Shown here in pieces: positions 1-7,784 of a stretch of 64,000 nt of DNA. Both the position numbers and the translations under genes were made by a program. A model generated the notes under the pieces. The model saw only the letters and a program-made list of their open reading frames with translations, did no database searches and had not been told where the DNA came from. Positions within the stretch are counted from its first letter, which is position 1; each line of letters opens with the position of its first letter. The DNA comes from CAXQUZ01 sp942491145 (GTDB taxonomy: Bacteria; Myxococcota_A; UBA796; UBA2385): contig CALOBC010000008.1 in NCBI GenBank assembly GCA_942491145.1, forward strand, positions 62,001 through 126,000, in the 5' to 3' direction.

Positions 1-2
1 CG

Positions 3-554
3 GGCCTCGCCGACATGTACGCAAGCCTCGCCGCGTCCATGGCTGGTCTGTACGGACCCCGCCACGGTCGCGCCAACCAGGACTGCCTGAACTTCGTCCG
101 CTCCGTCGGCACCACCGATCCCGACGCGATCGAAGCCATGGTCCGCGAGCGCCTCGACAACAAGCAGCTCATCTTCGGCTTCGGCCACGCTGTGCTCCGC
201 GCTGAGGACCCCCGGGCCACCATTCAATACGAGCTTGGCGAGAAGATCTGCGGTGACGACCCCTTGTTCCGCACGGCCGTTGCCTTGCGCGAGCGGGCCG
301 TCAAGGTGCTCAAGGAGAACCCCAAGGTCTCCAACCCCTACCCGAATGTCGACGCCGTCTCGGGCACGCTGCTCAACGCATCGGGCCTGACCGACTCCGA
401 CTACTACACCGTGCTGTTCGGTCTCTCCCGTATTGCCGGCATCGCCGCGCAGATCGTGGACGAGCGCCAGAACTTCCGCGATGGCAAGGGCGTGGCGATC
501 TACCGCTGCGGCTTCAAAGCCGAGAACCAAGACAACCGCACGCTCAAGAGCTGA
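3..554 (+). CDS. gltA: Citrate synthase, C-terminal part (5' end outside window)
   Basis: The visible 183 residues are the C-terminal half of citrate synthase, which condenses acetyl-CoA and oxaloacetate in the TCA cycle. The reading frame is open from the first bases of the window, so the gene begins upstream. Family landmarks are the substrate-binding LYGPRHGRANQ block (usually GPLHGGAN), the GFGHAVLRAEDPRA block that holds the second catalytic His, and YPNVDAVSGTLLNASG with the catalytic Asp. The residue after the second His is Ala where E. coli has Arg, so the block is slightly divergent. A strong hairpin follows the stop, and sucCD lie immediately downstream, giving a TCA-cycle neighbourhood. 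Confidence 0.93.
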   Translation, partial: GLADMYASLAASMAGLYGPRHGRANQDCLNFVRSVGTTDPDAIEAMVRERLDNKQLIFGFGHAVLRAEDPRATIQYELGEKICGDDPLFRTAVALRERAVKVLKENPKVSNPYPNVDAVSGTLLNASGLTDSDYYTVLFGLSRIAGIAAQIVDERQNFRDGKGVAIYRCGFKAENQDNRTLKS

Positions 555-614
555 GCTGCGCCGTTTGGCGCGATGAGCTCAGGTCTGGACCGACATCGGC
601 CCGCTCGGACCCTT

Positions 615-649
615 CGCGCCTCTTCCTCCGATCAGTGGGAAGAGGCGCG
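615..649 (+). terminator. Hairpin terminator after citrate synthase
   Basis: A 12-bp perfect stem (615-626 paired with 638-649) with an 11-nt loop is followed by a pyrimidine-rich TTCCATTTCCT. It probably separates citrate synthase transcription from sucCD. Confidence 0.6.
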
Positions 650-712
650 TTCCATTTCCTCCCGCGCCCAACGAACGGGCGCCACTCCCCATCGACTCGA
701 GGAACACAACAC

Positions 713-1954
713 ATGAAGCTCCACGAATACCAAGCCAAGGAGCTGCTGCGCCGCCATGGCGTACCGGTTCCCCCAGGCGAAGCCGCAAAGACGGTCGCCG
801 AAGCCGTTGCGGCGGCCGAGGCCCTCGGCGGAAACTTCTGGGTGGTCAAGGCCCAGGTCCACGCAGGTGGTCGCGGAAAGGGTCGCTTCAAGGAAGTCTC
901 GGACTCCGCGGTTCTTGAAGCTGTGGTCGCCGGTGCAGCCGACGTCCCCGGAAAAGGCGGCGTCCAGCTCTGCCGCAGCATGGAAGACGTGCGTGCCGCT
1001 GCCCAGATGATGCTGGGCAAGACCCTCGTCACCAAGCAGACCGGCATCGAAGGTGTCGAGGTCAAGTGTGTGCTCGTCACCACGGGCGCCGACATCGCGC
1101 AGGAGCTCTATGTTGCCGTCCTCCTGGACCGCACCAACAGCCGCCTGCTCCTGATGGCCTCCACCGAGGGTGGCACGGAGATCGAAGAGGTCGCCGAGCA
1201 CAACCCCGGCGCCATCAAGAAGGTCTGGGCCGACTCGGTCACCGGACTCGGCGACTGGCAGTGCCGCCAGATGGCCTACGAGCTGGGACTCACCAGCAAG
1301 AAGGCTTCCCGGGGAGCCGCCAAGCTCTTCAAGGGCATCTACGAGACCTACATCGCCACCGACGCGTCCATGGTCGAGATCAACCCCATGGTGGTCTCTG
1401 AAGATGGCGACGTCGTGGCCCTCGACGCCAAGGTCGCCATCGACGACAACGCGCTGTTCCGCCAGAAGGAGATCGCCTCCTGGTACGACGAGAGCGAGGA
1501 CGACCCCGCAGAGGTCGCCGCAGCCAAGTACAACCTCAGCTTCATCAAGCTCGACGGGAACATCGGCTGCATGGTCAATGGCGCTGGGCTGGCGATGTCC
1601 ACCATGGACATCATCAAGTTCTACGGCGGCGAGCCGGCCAACTTCCTCGACGTCGGGGGCGGTGCTGGCAAGGAGCAGGTCAAGGCCGCTCTGGAGATCA
1701 TCACCCGCGACCCCTCCGTGAAGTGCATCCTCGTCAACATCTTCGGCGGCATCATGCGCTGTGATGTCATCGCCGAGGGCGTCATCGCTGCTGTGGCCGA
1801 GACCGGTCTGAACGTGCCCCTGGTCGTTCGCCTCGCTGGCACCAACGCCACGCTTGGCAAGCAGTTGTTGGCCGAGAGCGGCCTTTCCATCATCCCCGCC
1901 GACACTCTCGCGGACGCAGCCGAAAAAGCTGTCTCCGCCGTCGCTGGCAAGTAG
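713..1954 (+). CDS. sucC: Succinyl-CoA synthetase (ADP/GDP-forming) beta subunit
   Basis: This 413-residue protein is the nucleotide-binding beta subunit of succinyl-CoA ligase, which interconverts succinyl-CoA and succinate with substrate-level phosphorylation. The N-terminus MKLHEYQAKELLRRHGVPVP and the following ATP-grasp region are characteristic. The C-terminal CoA-ligase domain has the GGGAGKEQV and NIFGGIMRCDVIAEG blocks. The ATG at 713 was chosen over an upstream in-frame extension because it restores the canonical N-terminus and has a GAGG motif about 10 nt upstream. At 413 residues it is somewhat longer than the roughly 388 of E. coli. It lies 9 nt before sucD, so the two are surely one operon. 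Confidence 0.97.
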   Translation: MKLHEYQAKELLRRHGVPVPPGEAAKTVAEAVAAAEALGGNFWVVKAQVHAGGRGKGRFKEVSDSAVLEAVVAGAADVPGKGGVQLCRSMEDVRAAAQMMLGKTLVTKQTGIEGVEVKCVLVTTGADIAQELYVAVLLDRTNSRLLLMASTEGGTEIEEVAEHNPGAIKKVWADSVTGLGDWQCRQMAYELGLTSKKASRGAAKLFKGIYETYIATDASMVEINPMVVSEDGDVVALDAKVAIDDNALFRQKEIASWYDESEDDPAEVAAAKYNLSFIKLDGNIGCMVNGAGLAMSTMDIIKFYGGEPANFLDVGGGAGKEQVKAALEIITRDPSVKCILVNIFGGIMRCDVIAEGVIAAVAETGLNVPLVVRLAGTNATLGKQLLAESGLSIIPADTLADAAEKAVSAVAGK

Positions 1955-1963
1955 GAGGGCCTC

Positions 1964-2851
1964 ATGGCTGTACTCGTCGACAAGAATTCTCGGATTCTGA
2001 CCCAGGGCATCACCGGCTCCGCCGGCGCCTTCCACACCCGCATGTGCATGGAATACGGCACCAACTTCGTCGCGGGCGTCACGCCCGGAAAGGGCGGTCA
2101 GTGGTTCGATGGCAAGGTGCCGATCTTCAACACGGTTGCCGAAGCCGTGAAGATCACCGCGGCCAACGTCTCCATGATCTTCGTCCCGCCGCCGTTTGCG
2201 GCCGACGCCATCATGGAAGCGGCTGACGCGGGTGTTGCGCTCATCGTCTGCATCACCGAAGGCATCCCCGCCAACGACATGGTGAAGGCCTGGGCCTACA
2301 TCCAGGGCAAGGGCGTGCGCCTGATCGGTCCGAACTGCCCGGGGGTCATCACCCCCGGCGCGGCGAAGATCGGCATCATGCCCGGTCACATCCACACCCC
2401 CGGCCGCGTTGGCGTGGTGAGCCGCTCCGGCACACTCACCTACGAAGCGGTGGGTCAGCTCACGGCGGTTGGCCTCGGCCAGTCCACCTGCATCGGCATC
2501 GGCGGTGACCCGGTCATCGGCACCCGCCACATCGATGCACTGCAGCTCTTCAACGACGACCCCGACACCGACGCCGTCATCATGATTGGCGAGATCGGCG
2601 GCTCGGCTGAGGAAGACGCTTGCGCGTGGGCCAAGGACAACATGACCAAGCCCATCGTTGGCTTCATCGCGGGTGCGACCGCACCTCCGGGACGCCGCAT
2701 GGGCCACGCGGGTGCCATCATCTCGGGTGGCCAGGGCGGTGCTGAAGACAAGTACGCGGCGATGCTCGCTGCTGGTGTTCATGTCGTCCGCAGCCCCGCT
2801 GAAATGGGCAAGCGCATGCGCGAAGTGATGGAAGCTGAAGGCCTCATCTGA
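1964..2851 (+). CDS. sucD: Succinyl-CoA synthetase alpha subunit
   Basis: This 295-residue alpha subunit binds CoA and carries the phosphohistidine of succinyl-CoA synthetase. It has the N-terminal Rossmann CoA-binding domain (ITGSAGAFHT, GVTPGKGG), the PNCPGVITPG block, the SRSGTLTYEAV block, and the active-site HAGAIISGGQGGAEDK segment containing the His that is phosphorylated. A strong Shine-Dalgarno (AGGAGGG) sits just upstream of the ATG in the 9-nt gap after sucC. Length matches the family. Confidence 0.97.
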   Translation: MAVLVDKNSRILTQGITGSAGAFHTRMCMEYGTNFVAGVTPGKGGQWFDGKVPIFNTVAEAVKITAANVSMIFVPPPFAADAIMEAADAGVALIVCITEGIPANDMVKAWAYIQGKGVRLIGPNCPGVITPGAAKIGIMPGHIHTPGRVGVVSRSGTLTYEAVGQLTAVGLGQSTCIGIGGDPVIGTRHIDALQLFNDDPDTDAVIMIGEIGGSAEEDACAWAKDNMTKPIVGFIAGATAPPGRRMGHAGAIISGGQGGAEDKYAAMLAAGVHVVRSPAEMGKRMREVMEAEGLI

Positions 2852-2907
2852 GACCAGGTGGCGCGCTGTCTCGATCCTGGTGATCTGAACGCGCTCCCCC
2901 AAGACTT

Positions 2908-2937
2908 GCCCGGACCACGGCTCGCCATGGTCCGGGC
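2908..2937 (+). terminator. Hairpin after sucD
   Basis: A perfect 10-bp stem, GCCCGGACCA (2908-2917) with TGGTCCGGGC (2928-2937), encloses a 10-nt loop. The downstream T content is weak (GCTGTCGTCTTGG), so termination may be partly Rho-dependent. Confidence 0.5.
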
Positions 2938-3132
2938 GCTGTCGTCTTGGCCGTGCAAAATCACACACCCACACGGTGCACTGGCGCCCAGCCACAAGCG
3001 CCCGACGGCTGAAGTCGCTTCCAGAGTGGCCACCACCAGCCCACTTCCACCGCCCCCCTCCCCGACTTCGACGCCGGATGTCTGGCACGGACCTTGCTCT
3101 GTTTGGGCACGAGCCCTCACAACGGACCCACC

Positions 3133-3561
3133 ATGCGCATTCTTGTCGCCGTCGACCTCAAAGACCACCCCCATGCCGCCGTGCGGGCCTGCGAGAGCTG
3201 GGCCACCCGCCTTGAAGCCACTGTTGACCTTGCCTACGCATCGTCTGAGCTGGCGCGTATTCCGATGGACCAAGACGAAGCGTGGAGCTCGGAGCGGGCG
3301 GCAGAACGCCAGCACCTCGAGCGGCTGATGGAGACCCTGCCTGCCGACTGCCGGGGCAAAGCGCGGGTGCTCGTGGGACGGGCCGCCGACGTGCTGCCCC
3401 CGGCCACCTGGGACTACGACTTAGTCTTCCTCGCCACCCATGCACGGGAAGGCTTGAGCCGGGTGTTCGGCGGGTCGGTCGCCGAGCAAGTCCTGCGCCG
3501 GGCACGATGCCCCGTGATGACGGTCCGCCTCGGCTCTGTCGACACCCGCAAGGCGACCTGA
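3133..3561 (+). CDS. Universal stress protein (UspA family)
   Basis: This single-domain, 142-residue Usp protein is predicted to be cytoplasmic and possibly nucleotide-binding. It begins MRILVAVDLKDHPHAAV, the typical beta-strand/Asp start of the family. It ends with the LATHAREGL...GGSVAEQVLRRARCPVMTVR segment that corresponds to the Usp ATP-binding loop and final strand. The ATG at 3133 gives this canonical N-terminus, so a longer in-frame extension to 3094 is not favoured. The gene stands alone between sucCD and the FHA regulator. Its specific role cannot be read from sequence. Confidence 0.88.
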   Translation: MRILVAVDLKDHPHAAVRACESWATRLEATVDLAYASSELARIPMDQDEAWSSERAAERQHLERLMETLPADCRGKARVLVGRAADVLPPATWDYDLVFLATHAREGLSRVFGGSVAEQVLRRARCPVMTVRLGSVDTRKAT

Positions 3562-3653
3562 ACGCTGAACACGGGTCCGCTGTGGACGGACCCCGGGCCG
3601 CTCGCTCGAGGCCGGCGCACCCGGCGACCCTGTGCGCCGAGCGGGCCTCGGTC

Positions 3654-3671
3654 GGGTTGGGTTGGGTTGGG
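3654..3671 (+). repeat. Perfect G-quadruplex motif (GGGTT)3GGG
   Basis: Four GGG runs at 3654-3656, 3659-3661, 3664-3666 and 3669-3671 are separated by TT loops. This is a canonical two-nucleotide-loop G4 motif on the plus strand. It ends about 45 bp before the FHA regulator ATG, within the likely promoter or leader of that gene. It resembles telomere-type repeats, but only in base composition. Confidence 0.85.
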
Positions 3672-3715
3672 TCCTGTAGTGGCCTCCCCGCCGTAAATTG
3701 GATTAGGCACCCCCA

Positions 3716-4630
3716 ATGGGCGTCCTCGAACAACTCTCCACCGGTACCCGTGCCACCCTTCGGGCTCAACACCTTGTTGGCCGAAGTCGGGTGTGCCAAC
3801 TGCGCCTCGGCGCTGCCGAAGTCAGCGGCACCCACGCCATCTTCGCGTGGATCGACGGGCGCTGGACGGTGCGTGATCTGGGTAGCACCAACGGCACCTG
3901 GCTGCGCAGTGTGCGCCTCCCCCCCCGGGAGCACTTCGGCATGGAAGCCGGGTCTATCGTCGCATTTGGCAACACCACAAACCGGTGGCGCCTCATCTCA
4001 GCAGCCGCCCCTGCGCCCATGGCCATCGACATCGACAGCGAGGCCGAGGTCTGCGCAGAGCACCAGATGCTGGCGCTGCCCAACGCCGAAAACCCCATGG
4101 CAAGCATCTTCGTCGATGCCAACGGCCAGTGGACAATGGAGACCGAGGGAGACTCCCGCGCCGTGGCCGACCTCGACGTGGTCGAAGTCGACGACCGACA
4201 GTGGCGCCTTCACCTCCCCGATGAAGTCGAGAGCACCGCCATCCACGGGGCAGCCCGTCCGTCCCTGAGCAACATCACGCTGGAATTCGGTGTGAGCCGT
4301 GACATGGAAAACGTCCAGCTGCGGGCGCTTTACCAGTCCGAAGTCATCGAACTGGGCACCTACGCCCACAACTCTGTGCTGCTGCAGCTCGCCAAGCGGC
4401 GCCAAGAGGACTTGCTCGCGGGCATTCCCGACGCGGGTGAGCACGGGTGGACCCACGTCGACACCCTCGCTCGCGACCTCTTGCTGAAGGCCCCGTTGCT
4501 GAATGTGTCCATCCACCGGGCGCGCCGCAAGCTCTCCGAGATGCGCATCGAAGGCTCGGCCGGCGTGATCGAGCGCCGCCAAGGTTCGGGACAGATCCGC
4601 CTGGGCACGGCCCAGTTTCTTATCGACTGA
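3716..4630 (+). CDS. FHA domain protein with C-terminal winged-helix-like domain
   Basis: This 304-residue protein starts with an FHA phosphothreonine-binding domain (about residues 18-95). Visible motifs are LVGRSRVCQLRLG, SGTHAIF and RDLGSTNGTWL, i.e. the conserved GR, S..H and N residues. A linker of about 90 residues follows. The C-terminal part (about residues 200-300) looks like an OmpR/PhoB-type winged helix, with segments such as LNVSIHRARRKLSEMRI and IERRQGSGQIRLG. Together they suggest a regulator that couples Ser/Thr phosphorylation signals to DNA binding. No kinase gene lies in the window. The DNA target is unknown. The leader carries a G-quadruplex motif. Confidence 0.8.
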   Translation: MGVLEQLSTGTRATLRAQHLVGRSRVCQLRLGAAEVSGTHAIFAWIDGRWTVRDLGSTNGTWLRSVRLPPREHFGMEAGSIVAFGNTTNRWRLISAAAPAPMAIDIDSEAEVCAEHQMLALPNAENPMASIFVDANGQWTMETEGDSRAVADLDVVEVDDRQWRLHLPDEVESTAIHGAARPSLSNITLEFGVSRDMENVQLRALYQSEVIELGTYAHNSVLLQLAKRRQEDLLAGIPDAGEHGWTHVDTLARDLLLKAPLLNVSIHRARRKLSEMRIEGSAGVIERRQGSGQIRLGTAQFLID

Positions 4631-4766
4631 GCGTCGGCGGCACGGCACCTTCGCCGCGTGCACCGCTGGCCTGCGGGGTTGCTCTCGCGCCCTGGTCGCC
4701 CGCTCAAGAGCCGCACGAGTCGCGCACCGAGTAGGCTGCCGAGCGGCTACACCGAGGAGCATCACG

Positions 4767-6239
4767 ATGGCGTACTGGCAAGGCACTGGAGTCGTCGACA
4801 TTCTGCTGTTGCTGCTCCTGCTGAGCGGCGCGCGGCAGCTCTTTCGATCCGTGCCCCTGGTGCAGCGCATCGCCCTGCCCCCGGTGCTGGTGGCGGGCTT
4901 CGTCGGGCTCGCGCTCGGTGCCGGCGGACTTGACGTCTTGCCCCTCAACGGGGACGTTCTCGAAGGCATCGTCTACCACGGTCTCGCGGTGGTGTTCATC
5001 ACGATGGGCCTGCAGCGGGCCGATGTGGGCGCGGCCTTGCGTGTGCGCACGGGCTCTCCCTGGCAGCGCCTGCTCGGTGCCGTCGAGAACAACCGCGCGG
5101 CCGTCTCCATCGCCTTCGCCATCCCCATCTTCGCGATGGTTCAGGCCATCTGCGGGCTGGTCTTTGTGTTGGTGTGGACCCAGCTCATCCACCAGCTCCA
5201 TCCCGGGCTGGGGCTGATGCTGCCCCTCGGATTCAGCCAAGGGCCCGGCCAAGCACTGTCTCTGGGCAAGGCATGGGAGGACATGGGCCTGCAGAGCGGT
5301 GCCCAGGTGGGCCTGACCATGGCCACCATCGGCTACCTCTGGTGCAGCATCTTCGGTGTGGCGTTCTTCCACCTCGCCCGCAAGCGGGGGTGGGACCAGG
5401 ACAGCGCCTCGGCACCCACCGGCACGCCTGCCCGACCGCTTCCCCCCGCCGAGGCCCCCATCCCCCCACGGGAGCACGAGGCCGCACCGATGGTGGAGGG
5501 CATGGAGCCCATGACCGCGACCTTGTCGGTGGTGGGCTTGGTCTATCTGGCGACCTGGCTCATCCTCACCCAGCTCGCCGGCGCACTGGACCACAAACCC
5601 CAGCTCGTCGCGATGCTCTGGGGCTTTCACTACCTGATTGCCTTGGTCATCGCCCTGCTGGTCCGCGCGGTGTCCAGGCGAGTCGGCCGTCCTGACTTCA
5701 CCGACAACCAACAGCTCGGCCGCATCGGTGGCCTCGCCGTCGACTTCACGGCCGCCGGCGCCATCGCCGCAGTGCGCTTTGATGCACTGGGCAGCCAGCT
5801 CCTCCCCGTCATTGTGCTGGCCACGATTGGTGTGGTCCTCACGGGCGCAGGATGCTTCTGGATCGCCCGGCGGGCATGGCCGGAACAGAGCTTCGACCAC
5901 GCACTCGTGATGTTCGGCACGATGACCGGCACGCTGCCCACCGGTCTGGCCCTGCTCCGCCTGTCGGACCCCGAACTCAAAGGCAGCACCGCACGCAACA
6001 TGGTCGCCGGCATCACGGGTGCGACCGCCCTCGCCGCTCCCTTGCTGCTGTTCATCCTGCCAATGCCCGTCATGGGATGGCCGGAGAGCTTTCCGGCAGC
6101 AGTCTGGAAGGCACTGGGGATCTTGGCCGCCTACACCGGCACTCTCATCTTCGTGTGGCACCGGATTGGCGGCTTGGAGTTCTCCCGACCGCTGCTCAGC
6201 CTCTGGCCAGAGCCACCCAACCGGGATTTAGCCGGATAG
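4767..6239 (+). CDS. GltS-like sodium/glutamate symporter family membrane protein
   Basis: This 490-residue polytopic membrane protein has about 12 hydrophobic segments, beginning right after the N-terminus (VVDILLLLLLLSGARQLF). The arrangement resembles the GltS Na+/glutamate symporter family: an N-terminal half with PPVLVAGFVGLALG, a central GFSQGPGQALSLG motif similar to the glycine-rich substrate motif of GltS, then a second half after a hydrophilic loop near residues 215-245 (rich in Pro, Ala and Glu). It is longer than E. coli GltS (about 400 residues), mainly because of that loop. Substrate specificity is inferred from family resemblance only. It stands between the FHA regulator and a DUF1244 gene. 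Confidence 0.62.
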   Translation: MAYWQGTGVVDILLLLLLLSGARQLFRSVPLVQRIALPPVLVAGFVGLALGAGGLDVLPLNGDVLEGIVYHGLAVVFITMGLQRADVGAALRVRTGSPWQRLLGAVENNRAAVSIAFAIPIFAMVQAICGLVFVLVWTQLIHQLHPGLGLMLPLGFSQGPGQALSLGKAWEDMGLQSGAQVGLTMATIGYLWCSIFGVAFFHLARKRGWDQDSASAPTGTPARPLPPAEAPIPPREHEAAPMVEGMEPMTATLSVVGLVYLATWLILTQLAGALDHKPQLVAMLWGFHYLIALVIALLVRAVSRRVGRPDFTDNQQLGRIGGLAVDFTAAGAIAAVRFDALGSQLLPVIVLATIGVVLTGAGCFWIARRAWPEQSFDHALVMFGTMTGTLPTGLALLRLSDPELKGSTARNMVAGITGATALAAPLLLFILPMPVMGWPESFPAAVWKALGILAAYTGTLIFVWHRIGGLEFSRPLLSLWPEPPNRDLAG

Positions 6240-6263
6240 GGCGCCGGCCACACCGGAGTGCCC

Positions 6264-6581
6264 ATGTCCACACCCGATCAGACCGCCGCGGAGGCCGCCG
6301 CCTTCCGCGCTCTTGTCGCCCATCTCCAGGCCCGCACCGATGTCCAGAACATCGACCTGATGAACCTTGCCGGCTTTTGCCGCAATTGCCTGTCGAACTG
6401 GCTGGTCGCTGCCGACCACGACCTCGGCGGCTCCCTCACCGAGAGTGACGCGAGGGAGCACGTCTACGGCATGCCCTACGCCGACTGGAAGGCCAAGCAC
6501 CAGCGTCCTGCGACGCCGGACCAGCTTCGCCAGTTCGAACAGTCTCGGCCGCTGCACGCCACCCACCCCAAGCTCGGCTGA
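6264..6581 (+). CDS. DUF1244 family protein
   Basis: This 105-residue protein has the clear DUF1244 signature: MNLAGFCRNCLSNW followed by a YGMPYADWKAKHQ segment. The two Cys of CRNC are the family hallmark and might bind metal. The biochemical function is not established. The ATG at 6264 is preferred over GTG 6258 because GGAG at 6255-6258 is correctly spaced for it. The gene is 24 nt after the transporter and 3 nt before the methyltransferase gene, so it is likely cotranscribed with the latter. Confidence 0.82.
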   Translation: MSTPDQTAAEAAAFRALVAHLQARTDVQNIDLMNLAGFCRNCLSNWLVAADHDLGGSLTESDAREHVYGMPYADWKAKHQRPATPDQLRQFEQSRPLHATHPKLG

Positions 6582-6584
6582 ACC

Positions 6585-7685
6585 ATGGCCACCTCCGACC
6601 GAAGCCGGCTGACCTCCCGCCCCGACACCCGCGACGACGACGCCACCGACGTGTTGTTGGGCGTGCTGGAGGGCGAGTCTCGTCCCGAAGAGCTGCTCGT
6701 CGCCGGTGACCCCACCGGGCGCATCGCCGACAGCCTCGACCCACTGGGCACCCGCATCCACAGCTGGAACCGGGCCGCCGTGTCCCGCACGCTGCCGACC
6801 CCGTGGCCCGTGGGTGAGGGCATCCTCGCCGCCAGTCTGCGCTTGCCCCGCGCCAAAGAAGCGCTCGACATGAGCCTGCACGCGCTCGCGGGTGTGCTGG
6901 CACCGGGCGCCCATCTCTACGTCTACGGCGCCAATGACGAGGGCATCAAGTCCGCCGGCAAGCGCATGGCCGCCGTGTTGGACGATGTCCAGACCATCGA
7001 CAGCCGCAAGCACTGCCGCGTGTGGCGGGGCACGGCCCGCGCGAGCACCGAAGGGCTGCGCACCGCACAAGACGACTGGGCCAAGGTCCAGACCCTCGCG
7101 CTGCCGGTCGGCCCCGAAGCCACCGTGGACTGCGAGATCCGCTCCTTCCCGGGCACCTTTGCCAAGGGCGGGCTCGACGATGCCAGCGCGGCCCTGTTGC
7201 GGGCGCTCCCGGCGCCCAAGCCCCAAGCCCGCGTGCTGGACTTTGCCGCTGGACTGGGCATTCTCGCTCGGGCCATCGCCGAGCGCCAGCCCGAGATCGA
7301 GGTGCAGCTCCTCGACGCAGACGCCCTCGCCAGTGCCGCGGCACGGGTGAACATCGCGGCAGCGCCTGCCCCAGCCGGCCGCACGGCCAAGGTCGCAACC
7401 GGCGATGGCTGGCGCGCTGCACCGGCCTATCGGCGCTTCGATCTCATCGTCAGCAATCCCCCCATCCACACGGGCAAGGGCCGCGACTACCGCGTGCTCA
7501 CCGAGCTGGTCGAGGTCGCTCCCCGGCGGCTGTTGCCTGGCGGTACGCTGTGGATCGTGATTCAGCGACAGATCCCACTGCGGGAGATGCTCGACGCGAA
7601 CTTCGACGATGTCTCTGTCGCATGGGAAGACAGCCGCTTCCGGGTGTGGCGCTGCGGCACCCTCGCGGACCGCCTCGACATCTGA
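6585..7685 (+). CDS. RsmC/RlmG-like rRNA guanine-N2 methyltransferase
   Basis: This 366-residue protein has the two-domain architecture of RsmC/RlmG ribosomal RNA methyltransferases. The degenerate N-terminal methyltransferase-like half contains VYGANDEGIKSAGKRM. The C-terminal catalytic half has the AdoMet-binding block VLDFAAGLGILARAIAER, an acidic LLDADALA and the catalytic NPPIHTGK motif (NPPFH.G in RsmC). Family knowledge points to N2-methylation of a guanine in 16S or 23S rRNA, but the exact site cannot be deduced. The first 35 residues are polar and poorly conserved. A strong hairpin follows the stop codon. Confidence 0.82.
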   Translation: MATSDRSRLTSRPDTRDDDATDVLLGVLEGESRPEELLVAGDPTGRIADSLDPLGTRIHSWNRAAVSRTLPTPWPVGEGILAASLRLPRAKEALDMSLHALAGVLAPGAHLYVYGANDEGIKSAGKRMAAVLDDVQTIDSRKHCRVWRGTARASTEGLRTAQDDWAKVQTLALPVGPEATVDCEIRSFPGTFAKGGLDDASAALLRALPAPKPQARVLDFAAGLGILARAIAERQPEIEVQLLDADALASAAARVNIAAAPAPAGRTAKVATGDGWRAAPAYRRFDLIVSNPPIHTGKGRDYRVLTELVEVAPRRLLPGGTLWIVIQRQIPLREMLDANFDDVSVAWEDSRFRVWRCGTLADRLDI

Positions 7686-7697
7686 CGCGTCCGGAAC

Positions 7698-7732
7698 CGG
7701 TCCCCCGCCTGCCCCGGTGGGGAGGGGGACCG
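7698..7732 (+). terminator. Strong hairpin between methyltransferase and MBOAT genes
   Basis: CGGTCCCCC (7698-7706) pairs with GGGGGACCG (7724-7732), and an inner CCCC/GGGG stem can also form. No T-run follows, so it may be a processing or partial termination structure. Confidence 0.4.
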
Positions 7733-7784
7733 TCCCGCGCCTCGGCCAGCTTGTGTTTTGCTGTGGCCGAGGCAGCCCCGGACC

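Noticed and set aside
632..3088. Long minus-strand open frame of 818 codons opposite sucCD
   Set aside because: It is antisense to two certain genes, has biased shadow composition (His/Asp/Val/Gly-rich) and no recognisable domain.
3654..3671. GGGTT repeats considered as telomere or end-of-replicon sequence
   Set aside because: Only four G-runs occur, internal to a chromosome segment with ordinary genes on both sides.
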